A stretch of DNA of 64,000 nucleotides from Lumbricus rubellus. Its lineage: Eukaryota; Annelida; Clitellata; Crassiclitellata; Lumbricidae. The first letter of the stretch is position 1. Every line of letters begins with the position of its first letter. Below the pieces are notes generated by a model. It had not been told where the DNA came from. It did not search any database and saw only the letters and a program-made list of their open reading frames with translations. The stretch covers positions 37,264,773-37,328,772 of the forward strand of contig OX243818.1 of the NCBI GenBank assembly GCA_945859605.1, read 5' to 3'. Below are positions 49,501 through 60,289 of the stretch, piece after piece. The position numbers were made by a program, and so were the translations under genes.

Positions 49501-52500
49501 CACTTATATAAGAAAAACAGGTGTCAGGAAGGGCATCCTGCCATAACCCCCAACATGATAAGTTCCTGACTACGCCACTGCGTTACCGGTATGTTATGCT
49601 GTATTACTTCTTCTATGGGTTTTGAAATTATTTTCTATGCTCTGTTGTGCGTCTGCTAATGGCGTAATAAGTCTGTATACGCGGTAAAAGACCTACTTAC
49701 TTGTTTCCTTTTTATAGAGCCTTAGCACATGCACAGTTAGGCTACAGTAACTGTTGATGGATTTTAGTGCAATATTAGTGCAGTAATAGACTGTTGGAAC
49801 TCATCAAAGGCAATTTTGAACCAGTGTTGTCTAACTTAGTGGAAATTTTATGACGTCTGAAAGATGGGTTGATGTCTAGCTAATTCTAAGTAACGGTAGG
49901 GGGCCTAGTTAATCAAAATAACATCCATCTGTTAGAAGTGATATTCAGTTTTTAGTATTTGTTATTCTAGAGAAAACTGATCAGAATAATAGGCCTATGT
50001 ATGTAGTCTTGTTCCAAAGTGCAATGTACTTTAGTGCAGAATAATTTGGAGAAAGTTTACACATTCTAAAATATTGAAAGGTGATGCTCTTGAATGTGAA
50101 GATCTTTTCGTGCGACTGTCATTCTGAATGGCAATAAGACTTAGTTATAAGCTTACTTGCAATGTTTCTATATTATCAGCAAGATCAGTTTTTTTGAGTA
50201 GTGACTGAAGTAAATAGGATCTTTATAATACGACCAGGTAAAACTGTGTGCCATGTTTTTGTGGATATTATTATTATCATATCGTATAATTAACACATAG
50301 TACATTCCCAGTTGACTGAAATTTTTTCCTGACTAATCAAACAAAATGCAACCGGCAAAATTATTCTGAGTGACAAAACACTCATCTAGGCTAAGTCCAC
50401 ACATTGAAAAACCTCTGCAACCAGATTCGGTGTCTCGATATAACTTGTACTTTTTCTACTATGCCTACACATTTTAATAATAATATTAGTGACTAACTGA
50501 AACAATCTTCACGTAGCCTATTACCACACTAGATACTTTCGTTGTGATAAGCCAGGGGTGTCAAAGAGCTGGCCCGCGGGCCAGAAATGGCCCACGACGA
50601 TTTTTTTCTGGCCCGCGGAGACTTTCCTAAAGATTACAAAATTATTTAAAATGTTGTTAAAATTTAATAAGAAGCGAAAAGTGGACATTGAATCAAGATC
50701 TTTTCGCGATATTTGGACTTTTCTGGGAATTGGCTGACCAAGCCCCGAACTCCCTCTCAGAACACTACCCAATTTGCTCAGGAGCTTCGACACCCTGGCC
50801 CGCCACTTGTTAGAAGATGTTCATACTGGCCCGCCACTAAAAAAAGGTTTGACACCCCTGTGATAAGCGAAGGATCATAAAAACGGACGCAAAGTTAGAA
50901 ACTTAGTATGCATTCCACAATGTGAAACATAAAAAAGCAATAATATTGTCAAGGATCCCCTATGGGCCGGATGAACTCACTTGACTGGTCGGTTTATGAC
51001 CGACGACCAGTAGTGTAGTCCTAAAAAATGAAGTGGGGGAACGCTCTTTATAATAATAAATTATTATTATTAGTAGTATTATTAATACTCCATTATCCGT
51101 GGAAAAAAGTGAAGGAACGGCGTTCCCCCACGTTCCCCCCCCACTACACCACTGCCGACGACCAACGTATAGGTTGGACGACACTGCTTTACAGCCTGTC
51201 AACAGTTGTTCAGATCCATGATACTATACATGTATGCTTGGTCCTGTATCGTACTGGAGTTGTGAGCTTGATTTCCTATAAGTCACGAATTTTTGCTACT
51301 GCTGTAATGCCACTGCAACATATACTGATGTACAATAACTACTACTACTGTTACTACTGCTAAAGCTATTACACTTACTAGCACTACGGCACTATTACTA
51401 TACTATACTAATACCACTCCCACCACCCCAAAAACCACATCGGTCGGTATACAGAGAGATAACTTGCAGTGTAGGTCCTGTAGGCTAATAAATTGTTTGT
51501 ATGTATGTATACATAGCTCTACGAATTTATGTATATAGGCCTAGTAGCCTCTGGAGCCAATTATTTTATGTATGCAATGCATTGCACGTGATCACTTGTA
51601 CAACACTTAGTCTAGATATTTTATTAGTGAGCTCTTCTACACAAAGTGGACAGTTCTTAATGAATTTATGAAACTGTAGGCTTGTATGCATTTTTGTGCA
51701 GTTAAAAATAGTAAATGATGTAAATTTAATTATGTGTGTTTTTTATATTTAATTATATCTTGATGGATTTGTCTGTGTTGCCTACAGGTGCTTCTCACAG
51801 GGCTCGTATTCCAGCGATGATTATGACGAGAGTCAACCTCACGACACCAGATTTCGAACGAAGATCAACGAGAAAGTTCACACTCAACACACAGGATGGT
51901 TCGGTCCAAATATTTTACTACTTTCTTTCTCTATAATTATGTCTGACTCCTTCTATCTCTGTCCAGGGTGAGAATTGTTTAAACTGCAGCCCTAGTCTTT
52001 CTTGTGGGACGCGGTGGTGCAGTGGTGGCGTCATTGCCTTGGAGCCGGAAGGTTCAAGTTTCGAATCCACCTCGCCACGTAAGGACCTTGGGCAAGTCCT
52101 TCACTCACAATTGCTCAGCACTTCCGTCGTAAACCTTCGATGCAGTGTCCGCTCTGCATTCGGGAGCGCCTCTGAGTAGCGAGAGCTTGAAGGGGCGCTA
52201 TAACAAGTGCACATACAAACAAACAAACAAACAAACAAACGTAAGTTATAATTGAATTGGTTTTGATAAAGGCGCAGACGTGATTACAGTGATTGACGGT
52301 CGGCCTCACATTATAGTTGTAAGAGTATTATTCCTAAATAAGCTTACCTTTCGATGTATCCTACACATCTGATTGTTCCCTCATTTGATGCATCTATAGG
52401 TTATTTCATGGAGTCGATCAAATGTGAGTTTGCTGACATCGAGCATCGAATCTACGTTCATCAGAAATACGTTCGTCTGTTCGTTGTCGATATCTTCGTT

Positions 52501-55500
52501 CGAATGAATCCAGCGACACTCGGAGGAGGAATGATCTCAATGTTTTATCCGTCCTTCAACTCCACCAGTGATATTCTATTCGGAGAGCCAAGACAATATC
52601 GAGGAAACTGGTCAGTATGTTATCTATGATGATGATGATGATGATGAATTGTATTATATTGTACTTACACATTTATAAAGCGCCTTTAGCAGATTGAACC
52701 GTTTAGAGCTGCTCCCAGTGCGAATGACCTGTGCAGGTTTTGAGAAGAGAGAAGGCAGAAGAGAGACTGCCACGCAGAAGTGTAGGGCGAACAGAAGGAG
52801 GAAGATCATGCCAAAGAGAAGGACCAATTGAGACAAATGATCGAGACTGAGCCATAGCAGTTCTAGACCGAGGAACCAAGAGGTCAAATCTGTTGTATGA
52901 ACGAAGTGGACGGTGGTAGAAAGCTGAGTGAGATAGAAGTAGGCCTATAGCATCAGCCAGATATTTTGGAGCGTGACCTCTCTGAGACTCGGAGGCTACT
53001 CATTAATCATCATCTTCGTCATCATCGCCGTCGTCGTCATCATCGGCATCGTAATTACTGTTTCTTGACCAGCCATGATCATAGCAAGGATCTTAAATTC
53101 CATGCGAGCATATCGAATGAATGAATGAATAATGGGAAGAGTGCATGCATCAAGAAGTAATGACGATGTGAGTCTAGTCATATAGTGTTTGTTCTATGTT
53201 GATGTAGGCAGGTGCGAGGTGAGACGCGAGAAGGAGAGACGAGTAAGTCAGGAACGCAGTCGATCTACATCTTCTACATGATGCCGTTGCCTCAGATCTC
53301 GATCAGTGGGAGCAATAGACAAGCAAACTACACGTTCATCATGTCCATCGATAAAACAGAAGCCAACGCCAGGTATATTATAGGCTATCATTGAGAAGAA
53401 GGGCGCTATATAAGATTTCATCCATCATTCAATCCATTAATTCATCAATTCATTAATTTTGACAATCCAATCATCCATCTGTCAATTCATCCATCAATCC
53501 ACACAGCATTCCATCGATCAGTCATCCCATGTATTTTCCTCCCATCAATCCATCCATTAACCCGTTAATCAATTAGTCCATTTATTCATCCGTCCATCCG
53601 TCTATCAATCAGTCCATTCATCTATTCATCCATCCATTCATCTGTTCGTCTGCTCATTCATCTATTCATCCATCCAACTACCAATCCATCCATTCATCCA
53701 TTCATTCATCCTTTCATCCATTCATTCATTCATCCATCCATCTATCATATTTCCATCCATTCATCCATTCATTCATCCTTTCATCCATTCATTCATTCAT
53801 CCATCCATCTATCCTATTTCCATCCATTCATCCATTCATTCATCCTTTCATTCATTCATCCATCCATCTATCATATTTCCATCCATTCATCCATTCATTC
53901 ATCTTTTCATTCATTCATTCATTCATCCATCCATCTATCATATTTCCATCCATTCATCCATTCATTCATCCTTTCATCCATTCATTCATTCATCCATCCA
54001 TCTATCATATTTCCATCCATTCATCCATTCCTTCATCCTTTCACCCATTCATTCATTCATCCATTCATCTATCATATTTCCATCCATTCATTCATCCTTT
54101 CATCCATTCATTCATTCATCCATCCATCTATCATATTTCCATCCATTCATCCATTCATTCATCCATTCATTCATTCATCCATTCATCCATCCATCTATCA
54201 TATTTCCATCCATTCATCCATTCATTCATCCTTTCATCCATTCATTCATTCATCCATCCATCTATCATATTTCCATTCATTCATCTATTCATTCATCCTT
54301 TCATCCATTCATTCATTCATCCATCCATCTATCATATTTCCATCCATTCATCCATTCATTCATCCTTTCATCCATTCATTCATTCATCCATCCATCTATC
54401 ATATTTCCATCCATTTATCCATCCATTCATTCTTTAATTCACCCATCCATTCATCCATTTCTTTTGTATGCAGACAGGAATTCGACGCAGCGCAGTCGAT
54501 CCTGCAGGCTGCCCCTCCCGCCAAAGGCAACTACGATCTGTTCATGGAGCATGCGACTGAATGGCGCAGGACTTGGTCGAGAGGTCGCGTAGAGGTCGAG
54601 GGATCCGATGTTCAGTTGAAGAAAGCCGTACGCTTCGCACAGTTCTACATTCTCAACTCCCTCCCTGCCGAAGCCCCCGCCCTGCCCCCTCTCTACAGCG
54701 ACCCGTTCTACGGATGTGGACGGACGAGTCTCGGCCGGGGGTCGACCGTTGGGAAGGACTACCAGGGACACGTCATGTGGGACAACGAGATGTATATCAT
54801 GCCGGCTGTTCTACCCTTCCACCCGGAAATGGCAAAGAACCAGCTGAGATACAGGTAAATGAAGTGCATGTATGTGCTCTGACCACGGCGCCATAGAAGT
54901 CGTCATATTATATTTACATTACCATACTTAACAGTGTCCAGACAATTCGAAGCTGACAATTCGGAGCATACATGTATATCGACCAAATCTGATGCTTAAA
55001 ATAGAAGTTGAATTGATGAGAATAATTCTTGGCCTCTCCGAATTGTACGGCTCCGAATTGTCCGGTAACCCCGTCCATTGCCTATTATTACCTTGATTAA
55101 CCTACATGTAAGTTTTGCTATATATTCGCACTACGCTTACCTTACCATGCAGTTATCTAACCTTATCACACTTTACCTTACCATTCTTCACTATATCCTA
55201 CTTAGTACTTAGACTATAATTCCGTGCAGTAGTTTTCCTAGAGAGGCGCTAAAAAAAATTCGCTCGGTTTTAGCATCATTAGACCTTTAGTGGAAAGAAA
55301 AGGTTGCAAGCGTAGTTGCAAAACTAAGTGTCGAAATGCAAAGGGGCAACTGGGCCTCTCTTGCACCATTCTTTTTCATTATGGTCCCTACAGAAATCAT
55401 TTTTAAGCTTACAGATCTTTCTACAAGAGCTCTCTGTTCACAGTGTATCCTTGCGTTTTCAGAAGCGCGACAATGGCATCAGCGGCTGCCAACGCCGCCC

Positions 55501-57564
55501 AATTCGGCGCCCCAGGGTTGCACTTTCCCTGGCGATCAGGCTACACGGGACTGGAGCTCTCCCCGTCGTCAGCCTCTTGCCCGGCGTGCATCGAAGAGAC
55601 GCCCGGTCGAAGGATCTTCGTATCTGCGTCGGTGCTGTGGGCCATACGCCAGTATCACTCGATGACGAGAGACGCTGACTTCATGCTCAATCCTGTCTAC
55701 AAGGGATGCGATATGTCGAGGGAGTTGGCCAAGTTTCTCGCCTCACAGGCCGTCAAAAGCCCACAAGACTCGAGATACGACATAAATGGTAAGGAGACTT
55801 GTTAGTTTAGCCTATATACTGAATTAATTTTTACTATTTAGCCACTATGTAATTGATGTCAGCATGAGAATTGTAGACAATAGCCTAAGTGAGGGGTCAG
55901 ACTATGCATCCACGTGGAGTCAGGGTGTGAAAAGAAGGCTCGACTATGAGATTTGTGGTTGAACCCCTCAACTCCCCACATCAATTCTCACTCCGATTGA
56001 CGTATCGAGTAAGCTAATACCAACGCCCTTGCAACTATGAACTGGAGAGAGGTGGAAGGTATGGAAAGAGGAATATGGAATGGAAAAGGAGATATGGAAG
56101 GACGAAGAAAGGAGGGATAGAGAAGAGAAAGTGCTATATATGCCCTCTGTCGCACTTTATCTTCGTATTTTCTTTATAGACCTCATCCACCTTTCTTTCC
56201 CATCCCTCCTTCCTCCTTCCGTTCGTACCTCCTTTGCCTTTCCCTCCTCCTTTCTACAGCTCTCCCTCCGATCTTCAGCCCTCCGTTCTCCATTCCTCCT
56301 CCAGCCCCCGTCCTCAATCTCTTCTTTCCGTAGCACTATATTATGTGAACTGTCTCCTAGGTATAACTGGTCCAGACTCCAGTCATCCTAACGTATCAAA
56401 CGACATCTTCACAATGGTCGCCGTCTCCCTGGGTCTGCACTGGGCTCGATACTACTCGTGTCTATGCCAACGCAGTGAGATGGAAGAAGTTCCAGAGTCG
56501 ATTGTTGACACCGCTCTCTACCTTCGACTACCGTTCGACTACACGAAAAGAACACACGGGCAATTCAAGGGATTCGACCCAGGTACAGCATAATAATATC
56601 GCCTGCTGTGTTCATTACCTACCTAACAAAATGTGCAATCAGTTACACAAGCAATAATTGTTCAATTTCAATCAAATGTACAATCAATCACACAGCCAGT
56701 TGTTCAATCGAAGTCAAATGTACAATCAGTAACAGAACCGATTACTCAATATCAATCAAAATTTCAATCAATTACACAACCAATTGCTCAATCTCAATCA
56801 AGTACACAATCAATTACACACAAAAATTGCTCAATCTCAATCAAGGTTTCAATCAATTTGACCTATACAAAGAAATTGCTCAATCAACCAGTTGGCTTCT
56901 CTTCACGCTCAGTATCTTAAGTAGATAACTCAATCGATAATAATAATAATAATAATAATTATTATTATTATTATTATTATTGTTTATTGCAGAAGTCGAC
57001 CGTCCCATCAAGCAGGCGGACGCAGTGATGCTTCTGTATCCACTCAACTGGAACTACAGCTATGACATCATGAAGAACGACCTTGATCTCTACGAGACGT
57101 TGACCGATACGAGCACACCGGGGATGACCTGGAGCTGGTTTACGATTGGCTGGAAGTGGGTCAACGAAGGAACGAAAGCGAGGTCGTACTTCCTGAAGAG
57201 TTACAAGGACTATCTCATTCAGCCATTCAAGGTCACCATGAAAACAATTTTTGATTGTTTGATTCAAATTACTTTTATTATTATGTTTATTTTAAGCACA
57301 TAACAGACACCCAAATTTTATATATCTGAATCTGTTACTCTATACGGTGTTGCAATATCTCGAGTATAAAGTAGTTAGTTTTCAATGCTCATTATTATTT
57401 ATACTTCTGTGAAAATGCGCGGTGTAAGCCTACTGTGTCTAACTATAATAATTATTGCACATCAGGCTTTTAGAAACTAAGCAAATTTGCGTTGAAGGTT
57501 CCCGTCTTCATAGTGTTGCAAAGAACATCATTGTTGTTGTTGCTCTGCTGCTATTGTTGTTGTT

Positions 57565-57597
<33 letters not shown>

Positions 57598-60289
57598 ATC
57601 ACAGTCATAGGTGACTTCATAGAGCACAAGATAATTAGTTAAATGCAAAACATCTACTGATATAGTAGACTTGCAACTTCAAGTTGATATAAAAATATTT
57701 GCTTTTTCTATTGATTTTGACCGAAGGCCTTATGTTATTGCATTCGCTCTGTAGTAGTGTGGTTGATTGTAACTAGGCCTACATCCAGTTTTATTGCACT
57801 CCTGTATGTCCAATATTATTATTAATAGACCCACACTTTAATACTTTGATTACATTCCATTGCATTCCGTCTTAGATTTGGACAGAGAACAACGAGCGAA
57901 GTGCGTCCGATCAGGCGATGGGAAGCGTCAACTTTCTTCCCGGAATGGGAGCATTTCTTCAGTCGATCATCTACGGCTTCGCTGGAATCCGGATCCGTCC
58001 AGATCGCCTGGAGATCCACAATCCCATGCCTCCTCCCGGAGCCACCAGGCTCCTCATCTATGGCTTCCAGTATCTCCAGTCCAACCTGAGCTTCATCATC
58101 GAAGTGGATCGGACGACTATCGAAGCGACGTTTGTGTCAGCTGCTTATCCACTCGTCCTTAGGAGGAACAAGACAATGGCTACGGAGGAGAGCATCAACA
58201 CTGGTGAGCTCACGACTGATGCAGTGATGCTGTTGGAGACAATGAAGATGATTGTATTGTATTGCAATAATTGAGCATTATTTTGTATAGCGAATCTACA
58301 ACAATACAATACACAACACAACTGGAAAAAATTGATAGCGGCCTATTCACAAAGCTCAGAAGTGCACACACGCCTGGACGGCGAAGGCCGTAGTGTTTGA
58401 ACACCCCCCGAAATGGAAAATGTAAAAAATCGAATGCAATATTATTACTAGCACATGATGTAAAAACCATGAAATAAAACCATGAAAACACCCCCGAAAT
58501 GAAATAATAGAATGCGCATTAACTAGCATATAGGCCAAACGAAGAAACATGAATTTATGCATATGACTTTTAGAAAGGTAATCAGGTTTTTTGACGGGAA
58601 AATGGAATATTTTCTTGAGATTCAGACCAAATGACTAAAAAAAAGGCCATCAGAAATTTTGGCGACTTAAAAAGGTCGTCTCGAATTTTCCGGCGAAGAA
58701 ACACCCCCCGAAAACAAATCCTGGCTACGGCCGTGTGGGCGGCGCAACTGCAATTGTATTGCGGAGCAATTGTGAGTGAATGACCTTTTTAATGTCTCTA
58801 CACAGTTTGCTCCTTGGACGTGGATCGAACCCATACTCTCCGCCGACCGCTCTAACCAAAAGGTCACTGTGCCTTACTAGTACACGGTGGACTGTTCTTG
58901 AGAACAAACAGGCAGTGTTGCCACTGAGGTTTCAGAAATAAACCCAGATTTCCTTCCGAAATAAACCCAAAAAACCCCAGATTATTCATATGAGCTATTT
59001 TAGACCCCCTTTATTCAAATTAAGTTGGTTTTTCGCATGTTCTTATGAGGGTTAACAAAATGTTCGTCAAAAGAGTCGAATAAAATGTAATTACAACTTT
59101 AAAAATATCAATTGTTAAAGTTGTCAGATACTTGGCATCCATAATGACAATAAGCTTAACAAGGAGAGAGGTGTGACCTGAACTATTTTGAGATGTCAAA
59201 ATGGTTTATGTCTGTGCAGAGCTATTTTCAGGTTATAAGTTATTTGTGAATTGGCAATGTGAGATCTTGATTGTGGAGTTTAAAATTAAAACTAGTGGAA
59301 AAATTACGTATCACAACCATTTTTCATTGAATTTCACAGAATATTCATGTGCTGTAAGTACAAATTGTCAGCTCACCAAAATAAACCCAGATTTTTCCCA
59401 AATAAACCCAGAAACCCAGACGAAGGCCAACAAACCCAGATCTAGTGGAAAAAACCCAGCTGTGGCATCACTGCTAACAGGCTTTAAGTAGAGCGAAGGA
59501 AGATTATAGACTGCCAGAAAGAATAGAGTGTGATAATGTATTCCGAAGATACTATCCAAAAGAGCAAAGGATTTAGACGAGCCATAGCAGTCATGATGCT
59601 GGAAACCATGATGGCCCTCAGATATTAATTTTATACAGGAGGCTCAAAACTAGGTCATGCCTAATTTCTTAGAAAGAGCTCGAAATTTGAAAACTGAAAA
59701 TTATAAACATGAGCACTTTTCTGGCAGATTTTTAATGTAAAATTTGAAAGCAATTTAGAAGAGTGAGCTTATCCATCCATTTTAGTCGCGTGGTAATGGA
59801 TGCAATTCATGGTTCTTAGATCCAAATTATGTCGTAGGCCTATTGGTGTCGATATGGCAGAAAATTTTAATGATGTATCACAATCGAGGCTAGTTGTATT
59901 GATCGAAGCTTAAAGTTACACCATAATCGATTCAATACTCCTTTCTAAGCAATTGCACCGAAATCAATTACTATAATCGCATTATAATTAGTCTCAAGTA
60001 TCCTGCTACATATTTGTGATTGGTTGTGATTGCAGGGGCTCGTATAACGATCGAAGGTGCAAGCGTTGGTTTCTTCATCTACCCGAGCGTAGGTGAGACG
60101 TGTCCTCACCCACGTGACTACACATTCATGCCGTTCGGATACGGATGGTGGCCAACGGAGTTGATGGAGGATCCGTCTACGGCTTCAGTCGGTGGACAGT
60201 TCGGTCCCGTGTGGGCCATCATCGCCATCGTCATCATAGTCACCGTTGTTATACTTGGATTCTATTGTGTAAGATACAGGAAGAGATGA
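40588..60289 (+). CDS. PGGHG/ATHL1-like GH65 glycosidase homologue with two membrane anchors, 11 exons
   Basis: Exons 40588-40826, 43440-43567, 51788-51898, 52400-52610, 53208-53372, 54474-54854, 55463-55788, 56361-56582, 56993-57231, 57876-58203 and 60036-60289 join in phase to 867 aa. Homology to protein-glucosylgalactosylhydroxylysine glucosidase, which removes glucose from collagen-type disaccharides, runs through [17 protein letters not shown] (90s), [14 protein letters not shown] (382-395), [13 protein letters not shown] (523-535), [10 protein letters not shown] and FKIWTEN (673-679) with [11 protein letters not shown]. Residues 6-26 and 842-862 are hydrophobic anchors; RRRR (58-61) is furin-like. 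Recalled catalytic residues of the human enzyme are Asp301, Glu430 and Glu574. Asp388 and Glu678 match the first and third, but Ser527 replaces Glu430. Arg436 replaces the Glu of the usual WES motif. It may be a pseudoenzyme. A candidate polyadenylation signal is at 61379-61384. Confidence 0.9.
41725..41965. mobile_element. Palindromic element with repeated CCAAT boxes and CREs in intron 1
   Basis: The two arms are inverted copies: left GTGACGTCACTTTGTGCAAACGACC, right GGTCGTTTGCACAGAGTGACGTCAC in the opposite sense. Six GACCAATCACA units (four left, two right, inverted) each contain the NF-Y core CCAAT, and each arm carries one TGACGTCA (CRE). The spacing of about 26 bp is regular. It is probably a small foldback element; the binding sites are pattern matches only. 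Confidence 0.7.
41966..43439. other. Remainder of glucosidase intron 1
   Basis: AT-rich intron sequence with a (C)n run at about 42921-42948. No nested exon is supported. Confidence 0.4.
43608..45341. mobile_element. Probable degraded hAT-like element(s) in intron 2
   Basis: The left part carries GTGACGGATCCAGAAAG and the right part CCCCTGGATCCGCATCTGG, which read as eroded inverted ends of the GCGGATCCAG type. A second pair of ends (AACGCCCGCAGACATTTT near 44720 and GTGCGGGCGCCCATG near 44985) suggests another element inside. No target duplication was found, so the limits are approximate. Confidence 0.45.
45616..47151 (-). CDS. C2H2 zinc-finger protein nested antisense in glucosidase intron 2
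   Basis: One open frame of 511 codons; the first in-frame ATG is at 46920, giving 434 aa. The frame is closed by TAA just upstream of 47151, so a spliced start is possible. There are thirteen intact C2H2 fingers: eleven consecutive with [13 protein letters not shown] knuckles and TGEKPYKC linkers, then a broken finger, then two more. The broken finger reads [15 protein letters not shown]: a one-base loss followed about 30 bases later by a one-base gain removes both cysteines but restores the frame. Fingers before the array are degenerate, and remnants continue upstream to about 47490 in other frames. AATAAA on the minus strand is at 45400-45395. It is not closely similar to the two genes at the left of the window. 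No effector domain is visible. Confidence 0.75.
   Translation of the reverse strand: MVTKEALHVPAVLDIIFLKYYNGPLKNFLNHLLVLDHSCYVKTHLLKAILLKIHLRTHSGDKSCKFWISNSILQGNTMSFHKGAYVVENPKKYHLCNKSFAKGWMLNCYKKIHEKPYKCQLCSKSFATVYTAKRHMRIHTGEKPYKCQLCQKSFARSSLLTSHIRTHTGEKPYKCQLCSKSFAEVNTVKRHMRIHTGEKPYKCQLCQKSFAQSSVITSHMRTHTREKPYKCKLCQKAFAQGSHLNRHTKSHTGEKPYICQLCQNAYAEGRLLYVHMRTHTGERPYKCQFCPKSFAFGSTLNRHIRTHTGEKPYKCQSCQRSFADSSARKTHRRTHTGEKPYKCQLCQKDFPTSNGLNYHVRNHYGEKPYLCKICHKSFPGSSHLNCHMRTHTGEKPFKCQLCHKSFANSSVLNGHQRTHTGENHTNVTYVRKASTESNNLKSHLKTHPGDKPYLCELCRKLFTTYGSLLIHMRVHTGEKPYLCLLCRKVFKRRDTLTRHQKLHARVPLSDS
47152..48080. other. Upstream of the nested zinc-finger gene
   Basis: On the minus strand, decayed finger remnants ([18 protein letters not shown]) occur at about 47195-47260. 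No intact exon was found. The rest is AT-rich intron sequence. Confidence 0.4.
48081..48544. mobile_element. 464-bp TIR element, family A, second copy
   Basis: It starts GGTAAAAGTTCATTTTAGCG and ends ATGCATTTTTACC, flanked by the 8-bp duplication GGCTTACC (48073-48080 and 48545-48552). Its left end matches the right end of the element at 70-673 and vice versa, so it is a full-length inverted copy with fewer internal ~33-bp units. Confidence 0.85.
48765..48850 (+). repeat. tRNA-like SINE head
   Basis: GGGCCCGTTAGAGTAATGGTTAACAC resembles a type 2 promoter A box and is followed at normal distance by GAGTTCGAGCCC (B box). There is no complete cloverleaf, so it is a SINE or tRNA pseudogene rather than a functional tRNA. 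Confidence 0.5.
49025..49260 (+). mobile_element. tRNA-derived SINE
   Basis: Same family as 25395-25605: GGTGGTGTAGTGGG, a degenerate B box, CGTAAGGACCTTGGG and the tail GGGGCGCCATAACAAGTGCAC. Confidence 0.8.
49440..49580. mobile_element. 141-bp TIR element (CAGTGGCGTAG ends)
   Basis: Ends CAGTGGCGTAGGTTA and CTGACTACGCCACTG are inverted. The flanking octamers agree only partly, so the target duplication is uncertain. hAT-like by end sequence. Confidence 0.55.
49581..50520. other. Intron 2 sequence without recognised features
   Basis: AT-rich; no exon, repeat array or element end was recognised. Confidence 0.4.
50553..50860. mobile_element. 308-bp hAT-like element (CAGGGGTGTCAAA ends)
   Basis: Ends CAGGGGTGTCAAAGAG and GTTTGACACCCCTG with a perfect 8-bp duplication TGATAAGC (50545-50552 and 50861-50868). 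Both ends carry TGGCCCGC motifs. No coding capacity. Confidence 0.9.
51008..51154. mobile_element. 147-bp TIR element (CAGTAGTGTAG ends)
   Basis: Ends CAGTAGTGTAGTCC and CACTACACCACTG with the 8-bp duplication CCGACGAC (51000-51007 and 51155-51162). hAT-like by length of the duplication. Confidence 0.8.
52008..52245 (+). mobile_element. tRNA-derived SINE in glucosidase intron 3
   Basis: GGGACGCGGTGGTGCAGTGG (A box), GGTTCAAGTTTCGAATCC (B box region), shared body and GGGGCGCTATAACAAGTGCAC, then a (CAAA)n tail. It is the best-preserved of the three copies. Confidence 0.88.
53400..54465. repeat. ATCC minisatellite with ~62-bp higher-order unit in intron 5
   Basis: Degenerate ATTCATCC units give way from about 53690 to a regular higher-order repeat. 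It is marked by CTATCATATTTCCATCC at roughly 62-66-bp intervals, about ten times. The array ends about 10 bp before the exon 6 acceptor. Confidence 0.92.
54938..55065. mobile_element. 128-bp TIR element, family D (CCAGACAATTCG ends)
   Basis: The left end CCAGACAATTCGAAGC repeats as GACAATTCGGAGC, and the right end is the inverted GCTCCGAATTGTCCGG. The flanks TAACAGTGT and TAACCCCGT agree at six of nine positions, a possible decayed duplication. One ~33-bp internal unit (AATAGAAGTTGAATTGATGA) is present. Confidence 0.6.
56605..56930. repeat. Degenerate CAATCAATTACACAA minisatellite in intron 8
   Basis: Irregular ~30-bp units containing TCAATCAATTACACAACC. Several frames stay open because of the unit. 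It lies directly after exon 8 and is intronic. Confidence 0.65.
57530..57597. repeat. (TTG)n microsatellite in intron 9
   Basis: About 60 bp of GTT units with two interruptions. Confidence 0.9.
58350..58735. mobile_element. Probable TIR element remnant (ACGGCCGTAG-type ends)
   Basis: GGCGAAGGCCGTAGTG at the left and CTGGCTACGGCCGTG at the right are imperfect inverted ends, each next to CACCCCCCGAAA. No target duplication was recognised. Confidence 0.45.
58798..58872 (-). repeat. tRNA-like SINE head, minus strand
   Basis: On the minus strand GCACAGTGACCTTTTGGTTAG (A-box region, shown in part) is followed by GGGTTCGATCC (a perfect B box). There is no complete acceptor stem, so it is probably the 5' part of a SINE. 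Confidence 0.5.
58913..59473. mobile_element. 561-bp hAT-like element (CAGTGTTGCCAC ends) in intron 10
   Basis: Ends CAGTGTTGCCACTGAGG and GTGGCATCACTG are inverted. The flanks CAAACAGG (58905-58912) and CTAACAGG (59474-59481) agree at seven of eight bases. AATAAACCCAGATTT repeats lie near each end. Confidence 0.75.

Noticed and set aside
53400..54465. Direct repeats resembling a CRISPR-like spaced array
   Set aside because: This is a eukaryotic ATCC minisatellite. The 'spacers' are the same simple repeat and no cas genes exist.
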